Below, piece after piece: positions 17,818 to 26,435 of a DNA stretch of 64,000 bases (position 1 is the first letter of the stretch; every line of letters starts with the position of its first letter). Source of the DNA: Acidobacteriota bacterium. GTDB taxonomy: Bacteria; Acidobacteriota; Blastocatellia; Pyrinomonadales; Pyrinomonadaceae. The stretch covers positions 434,001 to 498,000 of the forward strand of contig JAIVJV010000001.1 of assembly GCA_020199835.1 (NCBI GenBank), read 5' to 3'. The notes under the pieces were generated by a model, which searched no databases, was not told the origin of the DNA, and saw only the letters and a list, made by a program, of their open reading frames with translations. Both the position numbers and the translations under genes were made by a program.

Positions 17818-18986
17818 CTCAAACTGAGCGTGCGGTGAAAAACCTGGCGCACCTTTTCGTAGGCGAAGTATTCGCGTCCAACTTCAATCGCTCCTTTCCC
17901 TAACTCAAACCGCAGTGTCGGATCCTTCGCAAGCCGGACGATCGCTGCCGCCAGATCGGATTTCAAATCCGTGGTCACGACCTCTCCCACACCCACGTTC
18001 GAACGCGCCCAGCGCGCCGCCGAACAATACGGTGGTCCATAGATCACCAACGGCAACCCAATCGCCGTGCAATCCGCGAGCTTGCTCGGAAACGCGAGTT
18101 CCATGTTCGTCCGGTCAACCGGATCAAACGACATCGGTACATACAGCGCATCAGCCTCGTCACGCAGCCGCTGCATCAACTCACCCGCACTCAAAAGCCC
18201 ACACACAACCGTTTGCGGACGATCGAGCCCAACCTCTCGCGCCGCCTCACGCGTCAATGGTCCATAAATCAAAAGCCGCCCGCCAACAGGCTCCAACGCC
18301 TCCTGCAACGTGCGCAACGCCTGAATGTAACCGTTGGAATTGATACTGCCCGCAAACGCGATCGTGAACGGCCCCTCATTCCGTCCAAGACGCGACGGTG
18401 GTTCATCAAAATCACCACAATTCACCGCACGCATCGGATAGATCACTTCCGCGGGCGCGCCATAACGGGCTTCGTAAGCGGCGCACATCGCCGGCGACAC
18501 ACAAATGCGCGAACGCGCCACCCGATAAATACTCGCGAAGCGCGCATCGATCCACTCCCGAAAACCCGCTCGCACGTTCACCACACGGGGCCAGTCGTCA
18601 TGGACCATCAAGTGCAACGGCACGTTTCGCTGCGCCGCCACATCTGCCGCCGCCAACCAGCCAAAGCCATGCGCGACAGTCAACACACCCTCACACGCAA
18701 ATCCATTCAACAACGCTGAAATCCGCGGCCCTCGTCGGTTCGCCGCGCGTGAAAACCACGCCACCGCCTGCGAATGAAAGCGTGTGTTTAGCCAGCGCTG
18801 TTTGCCGATCGGGTGCGAAAGATACTTGATGTTTGGTAAACGTCTCGCGGGTGCGGACGGCGCCGCCGTTTCGATCACGGTTAAATGGTCCACCGGGTAA
18901 TCGCCTAACAGCCGGTGCAACAAGGCCGAGCCGTGGTAGGACGCCTCTACCGGAACATCACCGACATAAAGCAAACGCGGCAACAT
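17814..18986 (-). CDS. Glycosyltransferase (GT4-like)
   Basis: A 390-residue GT-B fold protein. MLPRLLYVGDVPVEASYHGS opens it, VLTVAHGFGWLAAADVA and PLHLMVHDDWPRVV form the acceptor domain, and SRICVSPAMCAAYEARYG is the linker helix. The C-terminal half has FTIAFAGSINSNGYIQALRT and DALYVPMSFDP with the donor-site FPSKLADCTAIGLPLVIYG. It is a diverged member, so donor specificity is unknown. The 104 bases between this gene and the epimerase (18987-19090) break the otherwise overlapping gene chain and hold no clear terminator. Confidence 0.8.
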   Translation of the reverse strand: MLPRLLYVGDVPVEASYHGSALLHRLLGDYPVDHLTVIETAAPSAPARRLPNIKYLSHPIGKQRWLNTRFHSQAVAWFSRAANRRGPRISALLNGFACEGVLTVAHGFGWLAAADVAAQRNVPLHLMVHDDWPRVVNVRAGFREWIDARFASIYRVARSRICVSPAMCAAYEARYGAPAEVIYPMRAVNCGDFDEPPSRLGRNEGPFTIAFAGSINSNGYIQALRTLQEALEPVGGRLLIYGPLTREAAREVGLDRPQTVVCGLLSAGELMQRLRDEADALYVPMSFDPVDRTNMELAFPSKLADCTAIGLPLVIYGPPYCSAARWARSNVGVGEVVTTDLKSDLAAAIVRLAKDPTLRFELGKGAIEVGREYFAYEKVRQVFHRTLSLS

Positions 18987-19090
18987 GACGAACTAGACCC
19001 GTTAAACTCTCCTCATCGCGCGTAACACAGCTGAGCCGTGGCAAGGTGCTCTATGGATCATCGCGGACAGACAGCACCCGAACATGACTG

Positions 19091-20041
19091 CTACAACCGG
19101 TACACCTGCTTCATCCAGTCAGCCGTCAGCTTCATCCCGTCCGCGAGGCTGTAGGAGTTTTTGTGACCGAGGTCGCGCCGGGACTTCGACGTGTCCACGC
19201 GCTTTAGCTTGGTCGTCAGTATCTCCGAGTCCTGGTAATGGACCAGGCGCGGATCCGCGCCCGTGACGTGGAGCACCACGTTCGACAATTCTTCAATCGT
19301 GTGCAGGTCAGTGCCGCCGACGTTATAGGTCTCGCTGGCGCGAAAGTTCTCGCTAATGTTAGCCACGGTTCGCACGGTGTCTGCGAGATAAGTCGAAGTG
19401 CGCGAGTGACCGCGAAACACGGTCCACGGCAAATTGTGCAGCGCGCAGTAAAGAAAACGGCAGTTCACCGAACGATACGGACTGTAGTGTTCGCCTGGTC
19501 CGTAAGTATTGAACAACCGGACGACTACGCTTTCCGTTCCGTATTGCAAGGCCGAGTTGCGGATCTGCATCTCGTTCACCCACTTCGTCATCGCGTAGTC
19601 GTTCAACTGCTTGATCTCGTATTCGTCCATCACGCTTTCGACCATCAGCTCGGGCCAGTCGCCATAGACTTCTGAAGACGAAAAGTGGATCAGGCGAAAC
19701 TTGAGACGTTCCTGCAAACGGATGACGTTCTTGGTGCCGACGGCATTCGTGCGCCAGAGTGTTTCGTAGAAGTCCTCGCCGTTCCAGCGGCCAAACTCCG
19801 CGGCGCAGTGATAGACATAATCGAATGGGCCACAGCGTTCGAAGACGCGTTCCAATTGGCGAAACTCGCCCACGTCGCAACGTGCGTAGAGCGGCGCTTC
19901 AACGTCGGTGCGCAGGCTGAAACCGATCTCGTCGGGTTGGTGGTGAAGATCGCAGGAGACGACGTGGTGGTTGCGTGAGCGGAGCTCTTTGATGAGGCCC
20001 GCGCCGACTGTTCCTAAACCACCGGTGACGAGTATTCGCAT
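19091..20041 (-). CDS. NAD-dependent sugar epimerase/dehydratase (extended SDR)
   Basis: A 316-residue enzyme with GGLGTVG (7-13) as the dinucleotide loop, HFSSSEVYG supplying the catalytic Ser, and YAMTK the Tyr-x3-Lys pair. NTYGPGEHYSPYRSVNCRF and YNVGGTDLHTIEELS are the substrate-binding parts. It resembles GalE/RfbB-like epimerase-dehydratases, but I cannot say which NDP-sugar it uses. Its ATG overlaps the stop of the upstream gene (TAATG). It presumably supplies a sugar precursor for the exported polysaccharide. Confidence 0.85.
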   Translation of the reverse strand: MRILVTGGLGTVGAGLIKELRSRNHHVVSCDLHHQPDEIGFSLRTDVEAPLYARCDVGEFRQLERVFERCGPFDYVYHCAAEFGRWNGEDFYETLWRTNAVGTKNVIRLQERLKFRLIHFSSSEVYGDWPELMVESVMDEYEIKQLNDYAMTKWVNEMQIRNSALQYGTESVVVRLFNTYGPGEHYSPYRSVNCRFLYCALHNLPWTVFRGHSRTSTYLADTVRTVANISENFRASETYNVGGTDLHTIEELSNVVLHVTGADPRLVHYQDSEILTTKLKRVDTSKSRRDLGHKNSYSLADGMKLTADWMKQVYRL

Positions 20042-20694
20042 TATTGGCGGAGGACGCGCAGCCAGCCGTCGATATCGTCGGGGTCGAGTCGGGTGCAGTT
20101 CGCTTTTAAGCGCTGGTTCAGCTGCCTGAGATCCGTTTGTCTTTCATTTTTAAGATTAAAGACCAAACCGGTTTCCGGATTGTAGGCGTTAAAAATAAAT
20201 CTGTGGACAAAACCGGCCGCGGCGCGCTGGTAGTCCTCGAACTCGTAATCGTGAATAAGGGTCCACGGATTTTGCGGACGAAGAGCGGAAACGGCTTTGA
20301 TAGTTGCAGCGCGTTGTTCGCTGGTAGCGGAGTCGTCAACAAAGATCAAATCGAAGTAGTCGAGATCTAAAGTTGAGAGGGCTTCGGCAATGGGACCGCC
20401 GGTGAACACAATCGTGCAACGCGAGTCCTCTACACCTAAGCGCATGGTTTTGGCCCAAAGAGGATCGTTCTCGAGTGAGCGCAATTCTTTGAGGTGCGGA
20501 AAAGCGGAACGATTGAGGAACGTTTTGGTGCTGTAGTTTCCACAACCTAATTCGAGAACGCGCTCAACCTTGCTCATACCTGCCACGCCGATAAGCACGG
20601 GAACGTGTGTCGCGTAATCGTTACGCGCTCTTGGCGGCAGCGGATACAACACGGATTTTATTTTGCGCCAACCGCGCGTCGTTAGTTGCTGCAC
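20041..20694 (-). CDS. Class I methyltransferase-like protein
   Basis: A 217-residue protein. VERVLELGCGNYSTKTFLN is the SAM-binding loop, LKELRSLENDPLWAKTM has the acidic residue of strand 2, and FDLIFVDDSATSEQRAATI with PWTLIHDYEFEDYQRAA forms the active-site side. It is related in layout to the protein at 16930-17817 but is shorter and has no tight match that I recall. The start is GTG 20694, inside the last codons of the wzt gene. A later ATG (in AGMSKVERV) would remove the first part of the fold. Confidence 0.72.
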   Translation of the reverse strand: MQQLTTRGWRKIKSVLYPLPPRARNDYATHVPVLIGVAGMSKVERVLELGCGNYSTKTFLNRSAFPHLKELRSLENDPLWAKTMRLGVEDSRCTIVFTGGPIAEALSTLDLDYFDLIFVDDSATSEQRAATIKAVSALRPQNPWTLIHDYEFEDYQRAAAGFVHRFIFNAYNPETGLVFNLKNERQTDLRQLNQRLKANCTRLDPDDIDGWLRVLRQ

Positions 20695-21932
20695 GTTTTT
20701 GCTTTCGCGCCGTTACATGAGCCGTTGAACGCGTGGGCGCGCAAGCCGATGTTGCCAAACCAGCTATCGAGTTTGCGCCCGCCGTACACCTGTGTCTCCG
20801 CAACCTCAAACCGGTACGCGTGCGGAACGATCTCCACCAGCCCGCGCGACATGTCTTTCAGATGAATCTCGAGTTGATAGGCGCCCGGCAACAACGGCAG
20901 CGACTCAACCGCGAATCCCAACTCGCACGTTTCGCCCGCACGCAACGGCGCCGCATTCGCGAAATCTTTAAAATCCAGACCAGTAAGACGTCGCGAATCA
21001 GGTGTCAGAATCGAAACGTACATACCCGGATCGCCGACGTCGGTTTTCGCGACAAACCTGACCTTCACTTGTGCCGCGTCGAAGGTTTTTATAATTGGAC
21101 TTTTATCCGCAAGAATCTCCACCTTCTTGACCGTAAAACTGGTCGTCTCAACAGTATCGAACACTTCCGAACTCACCTGGGCCAAGTACCCGTCAACCGT
21201 CTCGTCAATCGCGCCGTGCGCCACCACTCGACCGCGATCGAGCACCAACGCCTCCCTGCAAACACTCCGCACCGCGGCCATGTTATGACTCACGAACAAG
21301 ATCGTCCGCCCATCCTTCCCGATCTCATTAATCTTCGCGAAGCACTTCTTCTGAAACTGCGCATCGCCCACCGCCAACACTTCATCAACCAACAACACTT
21401 CAGTTTCCAAATGCGCCGCAACACCAAACGCAAGCCGCACGTACATGCCGCTCGAATAACGCTTCACCGGCGTGTCGATAAACTTCTCGACTTCCGCAAA
21501 TGCGACGATCTCGTCAAACTTGCGTTTAATCTCCGACTTGCGCATGCCGAGAATCGCACCGTTGAGATAAATGTTTTCGCGACCCGTGAGTTCCGGATGA
21601 AAACCCGTGCCGACTTCGAGCAACGAGCCGACGCGGCCGTTGATTTCCGCTGAGCCGCGCGTGGGTTTGGTGATGCGCGAGAGAATTTTCAGCAGCGTGC
21701 TCTTCCCTGCTCCGTTGTGGCCGATGATGCCGACGACTTCGCCGCGCTTGATCTCGAGGGAAACATCGGCGAGCGCCCAAAGATGTACGTGGTTTTTAGC
21801 CACCGATTTAGCGGGTCGAAACGGAGAGGCGAGCTTCGCGGACAGGACGTCGCGCACGGTCTTGTAAGACTCATGCACGCCGAGGCGATAGCGCTTTCCC
21901 AGCTCCTCGCAGCGAATGGCGGTCTCAGGCAT
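20682..21932 (-). CDS. wzt: Polysaccharide ABC transporter ATP-binding protein with Wzt C-terminal domain
   Basis: A 416-residue protein: ABC ATPase (about 1-250) plus a Wzt_C beta-sandwich (about 270-400). Walker A is GHNGAGKS (71-78), the signature is YSSGMYVRLAFG and Walker B is VLLVDEVLAVGD. The ATPase drives export of an undecaprenyl-linked glycan through the Wzm channel. In O9a-like systems the C-terminal domain binds the modified non-reducing end of the finished chain. That would fit the methyltransferases next door, which could cap the chain. Starts 5 bases after the wzm stop. Confidence 0.93.
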   Translation of the reverse strand: MPETAIRCEELGKRYRLGVHESYKTVRDVLSAKLASPFRPAKSVAKNHVHLWALADVSLEIKRGEVVGIIGHNGAGKSTLLKILSRITKPTRGSAEINGRVGSLLEVGTGFHPELTGRENIYLNGAILGMRKSEIKRKFDEIVAFAEVEKFIDTPVKRYSSGMYVRLAFGVAAHLETEVLLVDEVLAVGDAQFQKKCFAKINEIGKDGRTILFVSHNMAAVRSVCREALVLDRGRVVAHGAIDETVDGYLAQVSSEVFDTVETTSFTVKKVEILADKSPIIKTFDAAQVKVRFVAKTDVGDPGMYVSILTPDSRRLTGLDFKDFANAAPLRAGETCELGFAVESLPLLPGAYQLEIHLKDMSRGLVEIVPHAYRFEVAETQVYGGRKLDSWFGNIGLRAHAFNGSCNGAKAKTCSN

Positions 21933-21937
21933 AGACG

Positions 21938-22768
21938 CTAGACAACGTCGGCAAACTGCTGCTCCATCCTTCGGAAGTAATAAAGGCCACCAACCAGCAG
22001 CGTTGCCACCACGCTAACCGAAACCCACACGAGCGCACTCGGCGACTCAGGCTTACCGAGTAACGACCAGCGAAATCCTTCAACCACTCCGACCATCGGA
22101 TTCAGCCCGTAAAGCACCCGCCACTGCGCCGGAATGATCGAACTCGGATACGCAACCGGTGTTGCAAACAACCAGAATTGGACCAGGAAGTTGATCGTGT
22201 AACGCACATCGCGATACTGCACGTTCAACGCCGACAACCACAGTCCCACCGCGAGCGCCGTCATCACCGCGAGCAACACAAACGCCGGCAACGCGAGGAT
22301 CTGCCACCCGGGAACGAGTCCGTAAAGCGCAAGCATCCCGAGCAGGATCACAAACGCGATCCCGAAGTCGACAATGCCGCCGAGCACTGCCGACATCGGA
22401 ACCACGAGTCGCGGAAAGTAAACTTTGGTGATCAGGTTTTGATTGCCGACGAGACTGTTGCTCGACTCCGTTAAAGCGTGCGCGAACAGTTGCCACGGCA
22501 AGAGCGCGCAAAACGTAAACACCGGGTACGGCACACCGTCGGAAGGCACACCCACGAGCCGGCCGAAGAACACGCTGAACACCAGCATCATGAACAGCGG
22601 TTGAATCACGGCCCACGCCGCGCCGAGCGCCGTTTGTTTGTAACGCACCTTCAAATCACGCCAGGTGAGGAAATAGAGCAGCTCGCGATAGTCCCACAGC
22701 TCGCGCAGCTCTATTGTGGGCCAGGCCGTCGCGGGCGAGATCTTAATCTGTGTTATCTGTGTTGTCAG
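21938..22768 (-). CDS. wzm: Polysaccharide ABC transporter permease; start codon non-canonical
   Basis: An ABC-2 type membrane protein with six hydrophobic segments (WAVIQPLFMMLVFSVFFG, FGIAFVILLGMLALYG and others). The first ATG/GTG/TTG in frame is TTG 22654, but the frame runs open upstream, without a stop back to the wzc end, and encodes the conserved Wzm N-terminus (IELRELWDYRELLYFLTWRD). The protein must therefore begin upstream of 22654 at CTG, ATT, ATC or ATA. I give CTG 22768 because it overlaps the wzc stop (CTGA) behind AAGGA, which fits the coupling seen throughout this operon. From there it is 276 residues, the usual Wzm size. A sequencing indel is the alternative explanation. Confidence 0.85.
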   Translation of the reverse strand: MTTQITQIKISPATAWPTIELRELWDYRELLYFLTWRDLKVRYKQTALGAAWAVIQPLFMMLVFSVFFGRLVGVPSDGVPYPVFTFCALLPWQLFAHALTESSNSLVGNQNLITKVYFPRLVVPMSAVLGGIVDFGIAFVILLGMLALYGLVPGWQILALPAFVLLAVMTALAVGLWLSALNVQYRDVRYTINFLVQFWLFATPVAYPSSIIPAQWRVLYGLNPMVGVVEGFRWSLLGKPESPSALVWVSVSVVATLLVGGLYYFRRMEQQFADVV

Positions 22769-25173
22769 GCTTCCTTCTGGTAATACTTCTGCCCGTAATA
22801 ACTCTGGTAGTAATAGTAGTCGTGCGATTGCAGGTTCACGTTATTCAACACGACCCCAAACACCTTCGCGCCGACGTCGTTCAGCAACTGCTTCGAACGT
22901 CGCACGATGTGTCGCGAACTCCGGCCGCCATGGACCACCAGCAACACGCCATCAACCATCGACGCAATCAAAACACCGTCAGTAAACGAACTGATCGGCG
23001 GCGAGTCGATCACGACGTGCGTGTAACGCGCCTGAAGCGTCAGCATCAATCGTCGCATCTGATCGGAGCCGAGCAGTTCGGCGGGATTTGGCGGAATCGG
23101 ACCGGACGTCAAAACGTTCAATCCCGTCGCTTCGTCTCTCCTGACGAACTCAAGCATCTCGCTCTCGTCAGTCTCGCTGGAAAGAATCGAACTCAACCCC
23201 TCGGTTCCATGCAGGTCGAATATCGACTGCAACCGCGGGCGGCGCATGTCGGCGTCGATGATGACAACGCTCGCGCCTGTTTGCGCCAGACTGATCGCCG
23301 TGTTCACCGCTGTCGTCGTCTTGCCTTCTCCCGGCAGACTCGACGTCACCAGCAACGACTTCGGCGCGCGGCCCGCAGTCGAGAGCAACACCGACGTGCG
23401 CAGATGCCGATACGCTTCGGCGAGCGGCGAACGGCCATCGACGTTCATCAGTAATTCAGACTGTTCGCTGTGGTTGTTTCCGTTCTGCCTTTGCAACGCC
23501 GTCAGCCCTGAGAGCACAGGCCGCCGCCCCGCCCCGCCAACGGCGGGAATCACTGCGAGCGCGGGCAGATGCAAGAGGCGTTGGACTTCTTCCGTCGAGT
23601 GAACCGTGTCGTCGAGATACTCGAGGAACAACGCGAGTCCGAGACCAAAACCTATCGAGAGGAAGAACGCCACGATGATCGTGCGCGTGCGATTTGGACC
23701 AACCGGATTATCCGGCGTCAGCGCGTAATCAACGATCGAGATGTTGTTCGGCTTGCCGGCGAGGACCACGTCGTTCTCTTTCGCGCCCTGCAACAAGCCG
23801 TTGAGCAAAGTCTTATTGGTCTCGATCTCCTGCTGGATGATGCGGTAGTTGATCGCCGCTTCGTTCTGGTTGAGAGTCTGCGCGCGTTGTTGTTCGAACG
23901 CTTTGCGCAACGACTGCTCGCGCTCGAGCGCTTGTTGATAACGCGTGTTGAGATTCGTCAACAGCGTCGCCGTCTTGCGCCCGCGCATATCTTTCAACTG
24001 CCGGTCTAACTCGGCGAGTTGCTGATCGACCTCTTTCACTTCCGGCGCTTCTTCGGTCGCTTCAACCATCAACAGCGCGCGTTTCTGACGCAGATCGATC
24101 AACTTCCCTTCGATTTCACCCGCCTGTTTCGCATCCGCGTCGGCCAACGCGGTCGCAGCGCCAGGCGCATTCGCCGCGTTGTATGCAGCCTCGGCGGCTT
24201 TACGTTCGCTTTCGGCCTCCAGCAACTGGCGATTTAGTCCGGCGAGACGCTCGACTACCGTGTTCTGGTTCGGATCGAGCGAGATGATCTGATTGTTCTT
24301 CGCGTAATTAACGAGCCGCTCTTCAGCGGTGCGAATCTGTTGCTGCAGCTCCGCGATTCGCTTCTGCAAAAACGCGCCGGTGGTGCTGTTCGTTTCAGTG
24401 CGCTTTTCGAGATTCGTGAAAACGTAAGTCTCGGCGATCGCGTTCACGACCTTCGACGTCACGAGGGGATCGGTGTGGCTGTACTTGATGTCGATCAAAC
24501 GCGTCTCTTTGTAATAACCCGCGCGCGTCTCTTTCACCGGCTCGACCTTCAGGCCGCCGAGCATCGTGTTGACGTACGGGGCGAGCCGCTTCGCTTCGTT
24601 CAGATCTTCACGCGCAGTGGCCTGCGCGACCGTCGTTGTGAGGGGTAATTGATCGGGAACCTTGGAATCAGCGTCCTGCGGTTTACCGCCGAGTCCGACC
24701 ATGCGACGCAACGTTTGCCACGTTGATGGACGTTGCGCCGGATTGCCTTTGAAGAAGTCGGGATTGTGTTCGAGATCGAGCGTGCGTACGACGCGGCGCA
24801 TCAGACCCGGGCTCACGAGAATCTGGAGCTGCGTGTTGAAGTAGATCGGATCGTCTGTTGGACCCCAAAGCGGGCGCGGATTGTTAACGACGCCGCCAGT
24901 GTCTTCGAGATCGACCTGCACGCGCGCCTGCGCTTCGTAGAGATCGGGTTTGCGAGCCACGTAAACGATCGCCAGCATCGTGATCAACGCAACCACGCCG
25001 AGCACCAGCCACAGACGCTTGCGGATCGCGCGCCAGTAATCCAACAAGTGCACTTCGTTGTCAGCGTTGGGATCGACGCCGTAGTTGTACGACTGCGGCG
25101 GCTCAACGCGTTCAAGAGCAGCAGCAGGCTCTTGTCTCGAATCTTTCTTGACAAGCTCTCGTGTGGGTTTCAT
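22765..25173 (-). CDS. wzc: Polysaccharide co-polymerase with bacterial tyrosine-kinase domain (Wzc type)
   Basis: An 802-residue inner-membrane protein: Wzz domain with the first membrane helix at about 54-73, a long periplasmic coiled-coil region (200-500), a GNVR motif region and second helix near 520-545 (RTIIVAFFLSIGFGLGLALF), then a cytosolic BY-kinase domain. Walker A is SSLPGEGKTT (611-620), Walker A' lies in VVIIDADMRRP and Walker B in VVIDSPP. The tail is tyrosine-rich, with eight Tyr in the last 20 residues, the usual autophosphorylation cluster. Such proteins set chain length and couple synthesis to the Wza exporter. The wza-like gene lies 37 bases upstream. Confidence 0.94.
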   Translation of the reverse strand: MKPTRELVKKDSRQEPAAALERVEPPQSYNYGVDPNADNEVHLLDYWRAIRKRLWLVLGVVALITMLAIVYVARKPDLYEAQARVQVDLEDTGGVVNNPRPLWGPTDDPIYFNTQLQILVSPGLMRRVVRTLDLEHNPDFFKGNPAQRPSTWQTLRRMVGLGGKPQDADSKVPDQLPLTTTVAQATAREDLNEAKRLAPYVNTMLGGLKVEPVKETRAGYYKETRLIDIKYSHTDPLVTSKVVNAIAETYVFTNLEKRTETNSTTGAFLQKRIAELQQQIRTAEERLVNYAKNNQIISLDPNQNTVVERLAGLNRQLLEAESERKAAEAAYNAANAPGAATALADADAKQAGEIEGKLIDLRQKRALLMVEATEEAPEVKEVDQQLAELDRQLKDMRGRKTATLLTNLNTRYQQALEREQSLRKAFEQQRAQTLNQNEAAINYRIIQQEIETNKTLLNGLLQGAKENDVVLAGKPNNISIVDYALTPDNPVGPNRTRTIIVAFFLSIGFGLGLALFLEYLDDTVHSTEEVQRLLHLPALAVIPAVGGAGRRPVLSGLTALQRQNGNNHSEQSELLMNVDGRSPLAEAYRHLRTSVLLSTAGRAPKSLLVTSSLPGEGKTTTAVNTAISLAQTGASVVIIDADMRRPRLQSIFDLHGTEGLSSILSSETDESEMLEFVRRDEATGLNVLTSGPIPPNPAELLGSDQMRRLMLTLQARYTHVVIDSPPISSFTDGVLIASMVDGVLLVVHGGRSSRHIVRRSKQLLNDVGAKVFGVVLNNVNLQSHDYYYYQSYYGQKYYQKEA

Positions 25174-25210
25174 CTGGGTCTTTCTGTGGGCTGGGAGCTA
25201 TGGTTTAGGC

Positions 25211-26146
25211 TTAGGGAACAACTCTGACGGGCAACTGTCCGACTCCGGGAACAACACCTTGAATCAAGCTGCGCAAAAAACTCTTACCGGCGGAGGTCGG
25301 CACGTCGATGATGTCGTTCGGAGCGAGTGCGAGATCTTCCGAACGTTTCTTTTCGATGGCGTACAAGTCAACCGTGATCTCTTTGCGCACGGACGTGCCC
25401 GGCTCCTGTCGCAGCACGCGAATCTTGTCCTTGCGCGTGTCCTGCTTCAGCCCACCGGCCATCGCGATCGCGCGCGTCAACGTGATCGGTTCGCGCAACG
25501 GTATCGTGAGCGGCATGAAGACGTTTCCGACTACGTAAACCTGATCCGCTTCCGGCACGGTGACGATGTCGCCGGCTTGGAGGTACGGATTTGCTTCCGG
25601 TTTGCCTTCGAGTACGTCGCTGAGTCTGTAACTGGAGAAAGCGGCGGCGTCTTCGTTTTCGTTTGCCTGTTTACACGGTGAGGTGTCGGTCGAGTGAACG
25701 ACGTTGACAGTTTGACCCGCGCGCGCGGAAGGACCTTTCGCGTACGTCAACAACTCCAGCAGACGAACGCGACGCTGAAGCTCGAAGCGACTCTGATCGT
25801 TTACGGCGCCGATGACCGCGACCTGCCGCGAGTGGTATCCCTTGATGAATACATCGACCTGGAGATTGCGGTAGTACTTCGTGTAACGCGTGGCGATCTC
25901 TTTCGCGAGTTCACCTTCGGTCAAACACGAGGCCTGGATCTCAGTGTCGATCAACGGCATGCGAATCATGCCGCTGCCTTCGACGCGCACGGCCTCGCGG
26001 GACAACTGCGGCCGGTTATAAATGCGAATGTCGAGCACGTCGCCCGTGCCGATACGGTAACGCTCGTCCTGCAGATCACGGCCCTGCTGCGCGTGTGCGG
26101 CGAGCGCCAAAATCAGCAAAATCCCTGTTACTAAAACTTTCATCAT
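25211..26146 (-). CDS. wza: Outer-membrane polysaccharide export protein (Wza type, SLBB domains)
   Basis: The 311-residue precursor begins MMKVLVTGILLILALAAHAQ, a Sec signal peptide without a clear lipobox. The Poly_export domain follows (YRIGTGDVLDIRIYNRPQLS and GMIRMPLIDTEIQA), then SLBB-type repeats: GYHSRQVAVIGAVNDQSRFE and ADQVYVVGNVFMPLTIPL with ITLTRAIAMAGGLKQDTRKD. It forms the periplasm-spanning/outer-membrane exit channel for the polysaccharide. I choose ATG 26146 because GGGGA lies 8 bases upstream; the in-frame TTG at 26167 lacks a signal-like context. The preceding 95-residue gene stops one base before this ATG. Confidence 0.92.
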   Translation of the reverse strand: MMKVLVTGILLILALAAHAQQGRDLQDERYRIGTGDVLDIRIYNRPQLSREAVRVEGSGMIRMPLIDTEIQASCLTEGELAKEIATRYTKYYRNLQVDVFIKGYHSRQVAVIGAVNDQSRFELQRRVRLLELLTYAKGPSARAGQTVNVVHSTDTSPCKQANENEDAAAFSSYRLSDVLEGKPEANPYLQAGDIVTVPEADQVYVVGNVFMPLTIPLREPITLTRAIAMAGGLKQDTRKDKIRVLRQEPGTSVRKEITVDLYAIEKKRSEDLALAPNDIIDVPTSAGKSFLRSLIQGVVPGVGQLPVRVVP

Positions 26147-26147
26147 G

Positions 26148-26435
26148 CTATTTCCCCGCCACGCCAATGCGGCGTGACAACAACGCTTCGCGCATGTGGT
26201 TCGGGTGCGCGAGGTTCAGAACCGTATTGCTCAACACCACCAGCAACTCCTCGTGCTCGCGTTTGAACAATCCCGTCAACGGCTGATCGCCGACTTTTGT
26301 GACGATCCCATCTCTCACCCATTGCCAGAACTGCGTTTGTGTCGTCCAAAACTGCTTTCGATCGCGGCACACGACGAGCGCCGTTTTCTTCTTTCGTTTC
26401 TTTTTCTTTGCTTCTGCGTTTGGCTTTATCGTCAT
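26148..26435 (-). CDS. Conserved small protein of unknown function at the head of the polysaccharide operon
   Basis: A 95-residue protein with a lysine-rich N-terminus (about residues 9-17) followed by TALVVCRDRKQFWTTQTQFW and QWVRDGIVTKVGDQPLTG, then a helical end (HEELLVVLSNTVLNLAHPNH). No membrane segment or signal peptide. I recall similar small proteins placed before the export genes in related bacteria, but no function is known to me. The start ATG 26435 has GAGGTG 8 bases upstream; longer frames from 26489 lack this. It stops one base before the wza start, so the two are likely cotranslated. Confidence 0.75.
   Translation of the reverse strand: MTIKPNAEAKKKKRKKKTALVVCRDRKQFWTTQTQFWQWVRDGIVTKVGDQPLTGLFKREHEELLVVLSNTVLNLAHPNHMREALLSRRIGVAGK

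Noticed and set aside
20733..21653. Long open frame antisense to wzt (306 codons)
   Set aside because: Composition is Arg/His/Gln-rich with no family pattern, and it lies entirely opposite a well-conserved gene; typical shadow in high-GC DNA.
22750..23454. Open frame antisense to the 3' part of wzc (234 codons)
   Set aside because: The opposite strand encodes the conserved kinase domain; the product is Arg/Gln-rich with no recognisable motif.
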